Assembly (NCBI GenBank): GCA_965223095.1
Contig: OZ244979.1
Location: forward strand, 1,054,001 to 1,118,000
From: J054 sp965223095
Lineage (GTDB): Bacteria > Pseudomonadota > Gammaproteobacteria > Steroidobacterales > GCA-2729495
Direction: 5' to 3'
Length of the DNA stretch: 64,000 bases
Shown: piece by piece, positions 52,042-60,180 of the stretch
How positions within the stretch are numbered: position 1 is the first letter of the stretch
How the letters are laid out: each line of letters starts with the position of its first letter
The notes under the pieces: model-generated
What the model saw: the letters and a program-made list of their open reading frames with translations, nothing else
Database searches by the model: none
What the model was told of the DNA's origin: nothing
Position numbers and translations under genes: made by a program

Positions 52042-52070
52042 TTGAAAAACATGGTCATTACTACGATAAC
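52042..52070 (+). promoter_or_regulatory. Putative htpX promoter
   Basis: TTGAAA (5 of 6 to the -35 consensus), 17 nt, GATAAC (4 of 6 to TATAAT). Start point would be near 52077, 24 nt before the ATG. CTTGAAA at 52041 also resembles a sigma32 -35, but no CCCCAT follows. Confidence 0.45.
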
Positions 52071-52099
52071 TACAGACTCTGTTCCTTGGTCTTAAGCGC

Positions 52100-52984
52100 A
52101 TGCAAAGAATTTTACTGTTTCTAGGCACCAATATCGCCGTGCTGGCGGTCTTGGCTATTGTCACGCGATTGCTCGGGCTTGAGGGTTATATCAATGCCCA
52201 GGGTAATTTAGATCTCAATAGCTTGCTGATTTATTCGGCAATTATTGGTTTTACCGGATCGTTCATTTCCTTGGCCATGTCCAAATCCATTGCCAAATGG
52301 ACAACTCGAGCCAAAGTCATCGATCAACCCGCTAACACCGAAGAATCGTGGTTACTAAACACGGTTCAACGCCATGCGACGGCCGCGGGCATCGGTATGC
52401 CAGAAGTGGCTATTTACGATTCGCCGGAACCCAATGCATTCGCCACGGGTGCACGGCGCAATAGTGCTTTGGTGGCCGTTAGCAGCGGCTTACTACGTGG
52501 AATGCGTGAAAACGAAGTGGATGCCGTGCTGGCCCATGAGATTGCCCATGTGGCTAACGGTGACATGGTGACGCTGACCTTGATTCAAGGCGTGCTCAAT
52601 ACTTTCGTGATTTTCTTGTCCCGCATTGTCGGCTTTTTTGTGGACCGTGTGCTGCTGAAAAATGATCGCGGTTACGGTATCGGGTTTTTCGTCTCGTCGT
52701 TTATCGCGCAGATATTGCTTGGCATTTTGGCTAGCGCCATCGTGATGTGGTTTTCACGCCGACGCGAATATCGTGCCGATGCCGGTGGCGCGAAGCTGGC
52801 TGGGCGGGCGAACATGGTTGCGGCTTTAGAGCGGCTTAACAGCCTGCACTCACCCAGTCAGCTGCCTGATCAGTTGCAAGCCTTTGGTATCGCCGGTGGC
52901 GGTGGTGGCGCGCTGAAAAAATTGTTTCTGTCGCACCCGCCCTTGGAAGAACGAATCGCGGCACTGCGCAATGCCGGCCCTTAA
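52100..52984 (+). CDS. htpX: Protease HtpX
   Basis: Membrane zinc metalloprotease (M48) degrading misfolded inner-membrane proteins with FtsH. Two N-terminal helices (ILLFLGTNIAVLAVLAIVTR and LLIYSAIIGFTGSFISLAM), then NAFATGARRNSALVAVS, the zinc motif LAHEIAHVANGDMV, and a second membrane pair. RREYRADAGGAKLAG holds the third zinc ligand. 294 aa, as in E. coli (293). Start ATG 52100. Its stop is 3 nt from the stop of the convergent AspA-like gene. Confidence 0.96.
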   Translation: MQRILLFLGTNIAVLAVLAIVTRLLGLEGYINAQGNLDLNSLLIYSAIIGFTGSFISLAMSKSIAKWTTRAKVIDQPANTEESWLLNTVQRHATAAGIGMPEVAIYDSPEPNAFATGARRNSALVAVSSGLLRGMRENEVDAVLAHEIAHVANGDMVTLTLIQGVLNTFVIFLSRIVGFFVDRVLLKNDRGYGIGFFVSSFIAQILLGILASAIVMWFSRRREYRADAGGAKLAGRANMVAALERLNSLHSPSQLPDQLQAFGIAGGGGGALKKLFLSHPPLEERIAALRNAGP

Positions 52985-52987
52985 CAG

Positions 52988-54412
52988 CTAGGATGTTTCT
53001 TCGGTTTCAGCCGTGACTGCTTCGCTACCGCTTTCTTCGGAGCCGTTAGCGGCATCGCGTTCGCTGGCCTCTTCTTCGCTATCGGTCGCGGCGTGCCGGC
53101 CCCAATCCGCGGCGAAAATAGTGTCTGGGGGCGGGCCGTCGGCCTCCATACCAATGCGAAACGCTGCAAAACCAGGCATGACGACTTGGTTGAGCGCCAT
53201 ACCAAGCACGCGGCCTTCGTTGACGGCGTAGATTAGATTTTGTTCGTTGGTAATCGGGTCGGTGACCGTACCCAATACGTCTCCGGGTTCCACGACTTGG
53301 CCGAGACGCGCGACCGAAAACAGAATGCCACCGTGATCGGCGCGAATCCAATTGGCGTGGTAGATCACCGGATCAGCTTGGCCGAGTAGTTGCACCCGTT
53401 TGACCATATCCAGCGAGGCGAGCAAGGAAAATATTCCCGTCACACCCTCGGCGACTTTGTCCGATTGTAGCCGCAAGGGTTCGCCCGCCTCTAAGGTCAC
53501 TGTGGGAATGGCCGCGTCGGTGGCCGCGTGTCGCAGCGTGCCCATGGCCGGCTCGCTATGCAGTACGACCATGCCACCAAAGCCTTGTGTCACTTCGCGA
53601 ATACTGCGATGACGTAAATCCGCGCGTAATTGCGGCAGGTTGGTCCGATAGAACGAACCCGTGTGTAAATCTACCAAGGTGTCGCAGCGACGAATAATGT
53701 TTTCAAAAAACGAATACGCAATGCGCGAAGCGGAGCTGCCTTGGGGGTTCCCTGGAAAATAGCGATTCAAATCCCGGCGATCGGGTAAATAGCGGGATCC
53801 GCGGCGAAAACCTTGCAAATTGACAATGGGCACGCCGATGACGGCGCCATTTAGCTTTTTCGGCTCCAGTTCGTGCATAACTCGCCGCACCATTTCGATG
53901 CCATTGAGTTCGTCGCCATGTATCGCCGCAGTGAGGCAAACAGTGGGTCCAGGTTTCGTGCCGTTGACGACCAAGACGGGCGTGGTGGTGGACACGCCCT
54001 CAAAAACTTCGCTGGCCGACCAGGTCAAGCGTCTCGAGCTGCCGGCTGGAATCGCTTGGCCCAGCAATTCCAGACTGCCTTCTCCGGGTGGCTCGTCTGG
54101 CTCGCCAGGCTGTTCTTCGGTGTTTACAAGCTCGCTAAAGTCCGCCGGCGCCGCCGATTTTTCGGTAATGGGCGTTTCGGGCGGTTGATTTTCCAGCGCT
54201 GGCTGGGAATCACCGGCGATGTCGCCGGCGGCTTTTTCGGTCATCGCTTCGGGTTCTTGCGCGGCTAACTCCGCCGGCGGCGTGCTCAGCGGCTGCTGCT
54301 TGATGGCCTGGGAGGCCGGCGAAGGGTCGCAGCCGGTCAGGCAGCACAAAGTGGCAACGACGGCGCCAAAGGTCATCAGGCGCGCCGCCTGGAGAAATGA
54401 GACTTGATCCAC
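52988..54412 (-). CDS. Lipoprotein with M14/AspA (succinylglutamate desuccinylase)-like domain
   Basis: Exported lipoprotein with lipobox CLTGC and lipidated Cys28. An acidic, Pro/Glu-rich linker (about residues 30-110) links it to an AstE/aspartoacylase-type zinc peptidase domain: LTAAIHGDELNGIEMVRRV gives two zinc ligands, CDTLVDLHTGSFYRTN the region with the third. A beta-rich C-terminal part (HANWIRADHGGILFSVARL) and an acidic tail (SEEEASERDA) follow. About 474 aa. Known AspA-like enzymes cleave N-acyl amino acids; here the envelope location suggests an amidase for peptidoglycan or lipid-linked substrates, which is inference. Confidence 0.75.
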   Translation of the reverse strand: MDQVSFLQAARLMTFGAVVATLCCLTGCDPSPASQAIKQQPLSTPPAELAAQEPEAMTEKAAGDIAGDSQPALENQPPETPITEKSAAPADFSELVNTEEQPGEPDEPPGEGSLELLGQAIPAGSSRRLTWSASEVFEGVSTTTPVLVVNGTKPGPTVCLTAAIHGDELNGIEMVRRVMHELEPKKLNGAVIGVPIVNLQGFRRGSRYLPDRRDLNRYFPGNPQGSSASRIAYSFFENIIRRCDTLVDLHTGSFYRTNLPQLRADLRHRSIREVTQGFGGMVVLHSEPAMGTLRHAATDAAIPTVTLEAGEPLRLQSDKVAEGVTGIFSLLASLDMVKRVQLLGQADPVIYHANWIRADHGGILFSVARLGQVVEPGDVLGTVTDPITNEQNLIYAVNEGRVLGMALNQVVMPGFAAFRIGMEADGPPPDTIFAADWGRHAATDSEEEASERDAANGSEESGSEAVTAETEETS

Positions 54413-54531
54413 GATGAGCGAAAGAGTTAAGTTATGTTGAAAGGTAGCGGTCGGAAGATAAAGAAAAATATACCTATTTTCCGTGATGCGCTAGCAATTT
54501 TTTTCGGCATTAGAACAATTTGAAGCCGATC

Positions 54532-54549
54532 GGCGGCCGGCGAGCCGCC
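54532..54549. other. GC-rich hairpin in the mltD upstream region
   Basis: GGCGGC, six nt, GCCGCC: perfect 6-bp stem in the divergent 266-nt gap upstream of the MltD-like gene. No T-run. Role unknown. Confidence 0.3.
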
Positions 54550-54678
54550 AATTTGACCCTCAATTTATGTGAAGCGCGTTATGCGGCCAAGCAATGGGCC
54601 TCGCTATGCTTCCATGAACCCCGGACGCAGGGAAGTGCCCTGGTCGGACCGCCCGTAACCCGCAAGGACAGCATTGTA

Positions 54679-56952
54679 ATGAGTTTTGGCCCCAAGTCGC
54701 TTATTAACCTCGGTCGGATTGCTGTGCTGCTGCTATGCGTCGCGGTGAATCAAGTCGGGGCAGAGGGTTTATTGCGGCCCGCGGGTTTGGAACCGGAAAT
54801 CGCTTTTTGGCGGAGCATATTCGCCGAAATCAGCACCTCCCAGGCCGCCATTCATGATGCCCGCCATCTGTCAGTGGTCTACGAAATCGTCGATCTGCCG
54901 CCCCAAGCCAGTGCGGCGGCGAGAAAACGCGTGGCCAAAGCGGCCCGCAAACGCTACGAGAAAATCTTGGCGGTGCTCGCTTCGGGTCGGCGTTCCGGGC
55001 TAACGAGCGAGCAGCGCCGGGTACTTCAGCTGTGGCCGGACGATGTCAGCAATGCGGAATTGCGGCGTGCCACCAAGCGCATTCGATTCCAAAACGGCAT
55101 GTCGGATCGCTACCGCGCCGGCTTGGAGCGCTCAGGTCAATGGCGCGACTACATTCGAGCGCAACTGGACGAGCATGGTGTGCCGGCGGGATTGGCCGCG
55201 TTGCCCCACGTGGAATCTTCGTTTAACCCTACTGCCAGGTCGCACGTGGGTGCGGCGGGTATGTGGCAGTTCACCCGCGGTACCGGGCGGCGGTTCATGC
55301 AGGTGGATCATGTGGTTGACGGTCGTCGTGATCCGTTCATGTCTAGTGAGGCCGCCGCGAAATTGCTCGCCTATAACTACTCCATTGTCAAAGTCTGGCC
55401 CTTGGCGATTACGGGTTACAACCATGGCATCGCGGGCATGCGTCGCGCGGTGCGTACCTTGGGCACGACGGATATCGAAACCATCGTACGTCACTACAAA
55501 GGCCGCGCTTTTGGCTTTGCGTCGCGAAACTTCTACGTGGCGTTTCTCGCTGCCTTGGAAGTGGAACGCGACGCTGAGCGCTATTTCGGCGAGGTGACAC
55601 GCCTCGCGCCGCGACCTGACTTGCTCGTGGTGACGCCGGCCTATATTCCGGCGGCCGAGCTTGCCACGGCGTTTGGAATTACCACCGAAATTCTCAAGGC
55701 CTACAACCCCGCGCTGATGCCGACGGTTTGGTCCGGGGCTAAACATGTGCCGCGTGGATTTCCCCTGCGCCTACCCATCAATAACGGCCGTGATACCTCG
55801 CCGCTGCGATTGGCCTCGATCCCAGAGCGTGCTCGTTACGCGGAACAAACGCGCGATGTCTCGCATCGCATTCGGCGCGGTGAAAGTCTTTCGGTCATTG
55901 CCCGGCGCTACAAAACCAGCGTCGCCGAGCTGATGGCCATGAATGGCCTGCGCAGCCGGCACCGCATTCGCGCCGGTCAGACTCTGCGCCTACCCTTGAG
56001 CGATACGACCGCCAGACCGGCGGTTCAGGCCGATGCCGAAACCTATCGTGTACGCTCCGGAGACACCTTGGGTGGCATCGCCCAACGGGCAGGCGTTAGC
56101 CAGTCATCCTTGCTGGCCCTGAACAATCTCAGCAACCGGAACCGTATTTACCCGGGTCAGCTGTTGCGATTGCGGCGAGCGGAGGCCGTTGTTGCGCCGG
56201 CGAATAGCCCAGCCGCCGGCGACTCGGCCGTGGTTTCGTCGGCTCCATCAGCATCTTCTGCCGCTTCGACAGCACACGCCGATGCGGGATCAACGCCACC
56301 GGCGGCCGTGCTCGCAACCGCCGAGGCATCGGCGCCCCCGCCGCCAGCGGCAAAAGATTCCGGATCAGCTACATCCCTAATCGTGCCGCCAGCGTCCAGC
56401 GCGGCGGCCACAAGCATGGCCGAGCTTGCCGACGATGCAGCGCCCGTGGTGCCGGTCACGGATGAAGCTGATGCCTTGCTGGCGGATCCTAGCGACTATT
56501 TGGTGGCGGCAGATGGCAGCGTTGAGGTGCAAGCCGCGGAAACTCTTGGCCACTATGCCGACTGGCTAGAGCTGCCTACCCAACGATTGCGCGAAAAAAA
56601 CGGCTATTCATTCCGCCAGCCTGTGGTTATTGGCCGGCGTGTGAAGCTGGATCTCAGCAAGGTTTCCGCTGAAGACTTTGCCGCGCGGCGAATTGCCTAT
56701 CATCGCGAGTTGCAAGGCATGTTTTTTTCCCAGTATCGCGTCACAGAAACCACTGTGCATAAACTGCGGCGTGGTGAATCGGTATGGCTGTTGGCCCTGC
56801 AACGTTACAAGGTGCCTGTTTGGTTGTTGCGGCAATATAATCCTGACCTGGATTTGGATCGCGTTCGTCCCGGCATGCCCTTAGTCTTTCCCCAAGTGGA
56901 AGAGCTGGAAACCGTACGCCACGGCACTGACACTTTGGCTGACGCATCATGA
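54679..56952 (+). CDS. mltD: MltD-like membrane-bound lytic transglycosylase with LysM repeats
   Basis: Cleaves peptidoglycan glycan strands. I start at ATG 54679 (MSFGPKSLINLGRIAVLLL, signal peptide; no lipobox seen), after AAGGA. The transglycosylase domain has ALPHVESSFNPTARSHVGAA (catalytic Glu), MWQFTRGTGRRFMQV and AITGYNHGIAGMRRAV. Three clear LysM repeats follow: RIRRGESLSVIARRYKTS, YRVRSGDTLGGIAQRAGVS, and at the C-terminus KLRRGESVWLLALQRYKVP. Two weaker LysM-like units lie between. An Ala/Ser/Pro-rich linker separates repeats 2 and 3. About 757 aa, far longer than E. coli MltD (452). Confidence 0.9.
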   Translation: MSFGPKSLINLGRIAVLLLCVAVNQVGAEGLLRPAGLEPEIAFWRSIFAEISTSQAAIHDARHLSVVYEIVDLPPQASAAARKRVAKAARKRYEKILAVLASGRRSGLTSEQRRVLQLWPDDVSNAELRRATKRIRFQNGMSDRYRAGLERSGQWRDYIRAQLDEHGVPAGLAALPHVESSFNPTARSHVGAAGMWQFTRGTGRRFMQVDHVVDGRRDPFMSSEAAAKLLAYNYSIVKVWPLAITGYNHGIAGMRRAVRTLGTTDIETIVRHYKGRAFGFASRNFYVAFLAALEVERDAERYFGEVTRLAPRPDLLVVTPAYIPAAELATAFGITTEILKAYNPALMPTVWSGAKHVPRGFPLRLPINNGRDTSPLRLASIPERARYAEQTRDVSHRIRRGESLSVIARRYKTSVAELMAMNGLRSRHRIRAGQTLRLPLSDTTARPAVQADAETYRVRSGDTLGGIAQRAGVSQSSLLALNNLSNRNRIYPGQLLRLRRAEAVVAPANSPAAGDSAVVSSAPSASSAASTAHADAGSTPPAAVLATAEASAPPPPAAKDSGSATSLIVPPASSAAATSMAELADDAAPVVPVTDEADALLADPSDYLVAADGSVEVQAAETLGHYADWLELPTQRLREKNGYSFRQPVVIGRRVKLDLSKVSAEDFAARRIAYHRELQGMFFSQYRVTETTVHKLRRGESVWLLALQRYKVPVWLLRQYNPDLDLDRVRPGMPLVFPQVEELETVRHGTDTLADAS

Positions 56953-57026
56953 ACGAGTTCGGGGCTATTGCGTACCGGCGTCAGTTTGGTTTTACTGCGC
57001 TTCGCTTAGAGTAGTTTTTCCTGCCT

Positions 57027-57533
57027 ATGATTAGGGTTTTAGTTGTCGGTTTATTGTCCGGCATCAGCGCCATGGCCATCGCCAACGTACCAGCCAATGG
57101 CGATTTTCCACTGGCTGACCGGGTCATTGTGCGCAAAGCGGAGCGCAAGCTGGTTCTTTTGCGCGGTGATGAGGTCATTAAGTCGGCGGATATCGCCCTC
57201 GGCTTGGCGCCTAAGGGGCACAAACAGCGTGAAGGTGACCTGAAAACGCCCGAAGGGAATTATCGCCTGGTCGAACGCAATCCGGACAGTGATTTTTTTC
57301 TGTCCATTCGAATCTCTTATCCCGCCAAAGCCGATAAATTAAGGGCTCAGAGCATGGGTGTTTCACCCGGCGGTTTGATCATGATTCACGGCCAGCCCAA
57401 CAAGCCTAAGCACAACGAGGAATACTATCGCCGGACCGACTGGACCAATGGCTGCATCGCGGTGTCTAACTCGGATATGGTTGATATTTGGCTGATGACC
57501 GAGATCAACACGCCGATCAGCATTGTGCCCTAG
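57027..57533 (+). CDS. L,D-transpeptidase (YkuD/ErfK family)
   Basis: Periplasmic enzyme forming 3-3 peptidoglycan crosslinks or linking lipoprotein to peptidoglycan. Signal peptide MIRVLVVGLLSGISAMAIA. The YkuD domain shows HGQPNKPKHN and the catalytic TNGCIAVSNSDMVDIW (Cys). 168 aa, similar to small YafK-like enzymes. It is 74 nt after the transglycosylase gene on the same strand; the two act on the same polymer. Confidence 0.9.
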   Translation: MIRVLVVGLLSGISAMAIANVPANGDFPLADRVIVRKAERKLVLLRGDEVIKSADIALGLAPKGHKQREGDLKTPEGNYRLVERNPDSDFFLSIRISYPAKADKLRAQSMGVSPGGLIMIHGQPNKPKHNEEYYRRTDWTNGCIAVSNSDMVDIWLMTEINTPISIVP

Positions 57534-57603
57534 CGCCGCCTAAATCTGCTTTACATTCATCTGACAGTTGTCTTTCGTCATTTCTGGCCCAACGAGACCT
57601 TGT

Positions 57604-58971
57604 ATGCGCGCTCGCACCGACACCATTGATGTAATGCCCGAAGGCAGCCTTGAGGTGCTGTCGCAAGACGAGGTTAATCGCTTGCGCAGTACCGACGAGG
57701 GTGGCCAGCACGAGTTTCTGCGGCGTTGCGCCCTGGCGGTATTGAATGTCGGCAGTCGCACGGATGATACGCGCGCAATTCTGGCCGAATTTGCCGACTT
57801 CGATATCAATATCGTCCAGCAAGACCGTGGGGTAAAGCTTGCGCTACGTAACGCACCTGCCGATGCATTCGTCGATGGGCGAATGATTCGGGGCATTCGT
57901 GAGCAATTGTTCGCGGTGTTAAGGGACGTGGTTTACATCAACAGTGAAGCGGCGGCCGGCCGCTTCGATTTTGACACCAGCGAAGGAATTACCAACTCGA
58001 TCTTTCATATTCTGCGTAATGCGGGCGTGCTGCGCGTCCCGGCGGAGCCCAATTTGGTGGTTTGCTGGGGCGGCCATGCCATTAATCGCGTGGAATATGA
58101 GTACACCAAAGACCTGGGTTATCAACTTGGGCTGCGTGGTTTAGATGTCTGTACAGGTTGTGGTTCGGGCGCCATGAAGGGGCCCATGAAAGGCGCTAAC
58201 GTCGGCCATACCAAACAGCGCATTCGCCATGGGCGATACATAGGTATTACCGAACCGGGCATCATTGCGGCCGAATCACCCAATCCCATCGTTAACAAGC
58301 TAGTGATCATGCCGGATATGGAAAAACGGCTGGAGGCCTTTGTGCGGGTTGCCCACGCTATCGTTATCTTCCCCGGCGGCGTTGGAACTGCGGAAGAATT
58401 GCTATTTTTGTTGGGCATCTTGCTGCAGCCGGAAAACCGCGAGGTGCCCGTGCCCATCTTGCTCACGGGTCCACCCTCTAGTGCGGAGTATTTTGCCAGC
58501 CTTGACAGTTTCATTGGGGCAAGCCTGGGTGATATGGCTCGTCGTCTGTATCGCATAGAGATTGGTGATCCAGAATCCGTGGCGAAGATGGTTACCGCGG
58601 CCATCGGCGAGGTCCGCGAGTTTAGGCACGCCAACCAGGATGCCTTCTATTTCAACTGGCGGTTGCAGATGAATTTGGATTTTCAGCAACCTTTTGTCGC
58701 GACGCATGAATCCATGGCGCAGCTAAAACTACACCTGGATCAAGAACCGCAAGCCCTTGCTCTGCAGCTGCGCCGCGGTTTTTCAGGCTTGGTAACCGGT
58801 AATGTCAAAGAGGAAGGCATTAAGGCCATTGAGGAGAAGGGACCGTTTGAAATAAGTGGCGATGTGGAGCTTATGCGCGGCCTTGATAAATTGCTGTCCG
58901 GTTTCGTTACACAGCGGCGCATGCGTCTTGAGTCTGCGACCTACGAGCCCTGCTATCGGCTTGTTGCTTGA
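57604..58971 (+). CDS. ppnN: Pyrimidine/purine nucleotide 5'-monophosphate nucleosidase
   Basis: Hydrolyses nucleoside monophosphates to base and ribose-5-phosphate; in E. coli it is a (p)ppGpp target. LOG-type Rossmann fold: VCWGGHAINRVEYEYTKDLG, GCGSGAMKGPMKGANVGH and the PGGVGTAEELLFLLGIL motif that binds the nucleotide. 455 aa from ATG 57604 (MRARTDTIDVMPEGSLEVL), matching E. coli PpnN (454). A 12-residue in-frame extension upstream is not family-like. Confidence 0.93.
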   Translation: MRARTDTIDVMPEGSLEVLSQDEVNRLRSTDEGGQHEFLRRCALAVLNVGSRTDDTRAILAEFADFDINIVQQDRGVKLALRNAPADAFVDGRMIRGIREQLFAVLRDVVYINSEAAAGRFDFDTSEGITNSIFHILRNAGVLRVPAEPNLVVCWGGHAINRVEYEYTKDLGYQLGLRGLDVCTGCGSGAMKGPMKGANVGHTKQRIRHGRYIGITEPGIIAAESPNPIVNKLVIMPDMEKRLEAFVRVAHAIVIFPGGVGTAEELLFLLGILLQPENREVPVPILLTGPPSSAEYFASLDSFIGASLGDMARRLYRIEIGDPESVAKMVTAAIGEVREFRHANQDAFYFNWRLQMNLDFQQPFVATHESMAQLKLHLDQEPQALALQLRRGFSGLVTGNVKEEGIKAIEEKGPFEISGDVELMRGLDKLLSGFVTQRRMRLESATYEPCYRLVA

Positions 58972-59288
58972 GCCGATATCCATCGTTGTCCGATCAGCCT
59001 AGCGGGCCATCACTGTCGTCGCGCCATTAAACAAAATCCTCGAACTGGTTTGTGCTTTTTTATTTCTGAAAAAAGGCGCAGAGAGCAAGCTCTTGAAAAA
59101 ACAATAAACTTCGCAATTTTTCGCTTTTCCTCGCTGTTTGAAACGTCGGAAAATTTTTCGATTGCACGGCAACTAGTTCCGCATAATCAAGAAGTTAAAT
59201 GCAAGTCCCTGTGATGTAGTTCCTGCTGCTGGTGCGTGGAGTTCCGTAAGCTGCAAGCACTTTCCGCATAGCGGTGCGAGCAGAAAAA
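58972..59288. other. 317-nt AT-rich intergenic region after ppnN
   Basis: The stretch 59041-59210 is clearly richer in A/T than its surroundings, with CTTTTTT...AAAAAAG and AGAGC-AA-GCTCT inverted repeats. No promoter pair or gene is convincing here. Confidence 0.45.
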
Positions 59289-59585
59289 ATGAGCGAATCA
59301 AAACCGAATGGCATTGGCCGTTCACTCACAGAGAAGTTCGCAGATCGAGAAGATCGCGCGAAACGAACTGCACTTCGACAACGACACTCACCGGCCCTGC
59401 TTGACGATGGTCCGCGAGATCAGGTGAAGCCGGGCAGCCATGGTTGGGAAGCCTACCGTCGGTGGTTGTCGCGGGTGCAATCTCCCGCCGGAAGCCGCGT
59501 TCCACTGGATACCACATTGTATACCTGGAAAGGCTATCGGAACTGGGCAGACCAAATCCGTCGCGAATGGAAAACCGAGGACTAG
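59289..59585 (+). CDS. Hypothetical protein, 98 aa
   Basis: A soluble, charged small protein (MSESKPNGIGRSLTEKFADR at the start), rich in Arg/Trp in its second half: HGWEAYRRWLSRVQSPAG and WKGYRNWADQIRREWKTED. ATG 59289; GTG 59274 is an alternative. No family recognised. Continuous coding character and a patterned Trp/Tyr/Arg C-terminus suggest a real gene, but the upstream ribosome-binding site is weak. Confidence 0.45.
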   Translation: MSESKPNGIGRSLTEKFADREDRAKRTALRQRHSPALLDDGPRDQVKPGSHGWEAYRRWLSRVQSPAGSRVPLDTTLYTWKGYRNWADQIRREWKTED

Positions 59586-59682
59586 CTTTCTCAAAATTTA
59601 CGGACACCAGGTTTAGTGAAAAGCTGAAATAGTTCTTAAGCTTAAGGGCCGGCAGTTACTTAAACGTATTAATCGAGAAGAG

Positions 59683-59883
59683 ATGGATATGAAGACTATG
59701 TCCGACAGAAAACATAGCAATACAATAATTACCAATGAAAGTACCTTGCAACGCCGCGATTGGATCGAGCGCGCGGTATCTGGCGTACGCAGCAAGGCGA
59801 GCAGCGACGAAATCACCGGCGGATGCTCAGACAAGGCGGCGCGTCCGGCTTTGTATATCGTCGGTTCCCAGCGCGCCCGTTGA
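59683..59883 (+). CDS. Possible small hypothetical ORF
   Basis: 66 codons, starting ATG 59683 with GAGAAGAG immediately before; ATG 59689 would have better spacing. Charged N-terminal half, no domain recognised (WIERAVSGVRSKASSDEITG). It ends 11 nt before the next small ORF. Could be chance. Confidence 0.25.
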   Translation: MDMKTMSDRKHSNTIITNESTLQRRDWIERAVSGVRSKASSDEITGGCSDKAARPALYIVGSQRAR

Positions 59884-59894
59884 ATTCCCTACAG

Positions 59895-60041
59895 ATGGAA
59901 TGCCTTCTACGCTGGCTCGATGAGCTAGATGCCTCGGTTTTCGCGGTCTTGCTGATTTGGCGGGGCCGGACTACGCGCCGCTGGCATGGAGTCAGTCTCG
60001 TGTCCGCCTGTGCCTCAGTCGCCCTGGTATTGCTAGTCTAG
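59895..60041 (+). CDS. Small membrane protein candidate
   Basis: 48 residues: MECLLRWLDELDASVFAVLL, an Arg-rich turn (WRGRTTRRWHG), then one hydrophobic C-terminal helix (VSLVSACASVALVLLV). The RWLDELD start resembles short uncharacterised membrane proteins seen in other Proteobacteria, from memory only. No clear ribosome-binding site; coupling to the upstream ORF is possible. Confidence 0.35.
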   Translation: MECLLRWLDELDASVFAVLLIWRGRTTRRWHGVSLVSACASVALVLLV

Positions 60042-60065
60042 TTCTCGCCGCCACGCTGGCGGCCC

Positions 60066-60094
60066 CTTGAAATAGTTTCCCTTTGCCCCCATAA
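60066..60094 (+). promoter_or_regulatory. Sigma32 promoter of htpG
   Basis: CTTGAAA (60066-60072), 14 nt, CCCCATAA (60087-60094). Both hexamers and the spacing match the heat-shock sigma32 consensus almost exactly. Start point near 60101, about 80 nt before the htpG ATG. Confidence 0.75.
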
Positions 60095-60180
60095 GGCCTT
60101 CCAGCGGCTCGCGTTGCCCCTTGCGCAATGCGTTTGTGGCTATTAGCGCATCGATTACCCCTCCAGCGGATTCAGACACT

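Noticed and set aside
59092..59121. Sigma32-like CTTGAAA in the AT-rich island
   Set aside because: No CCCCAT-like -10 at 13-15 nt and no sigma70 -10 at 17 nt.
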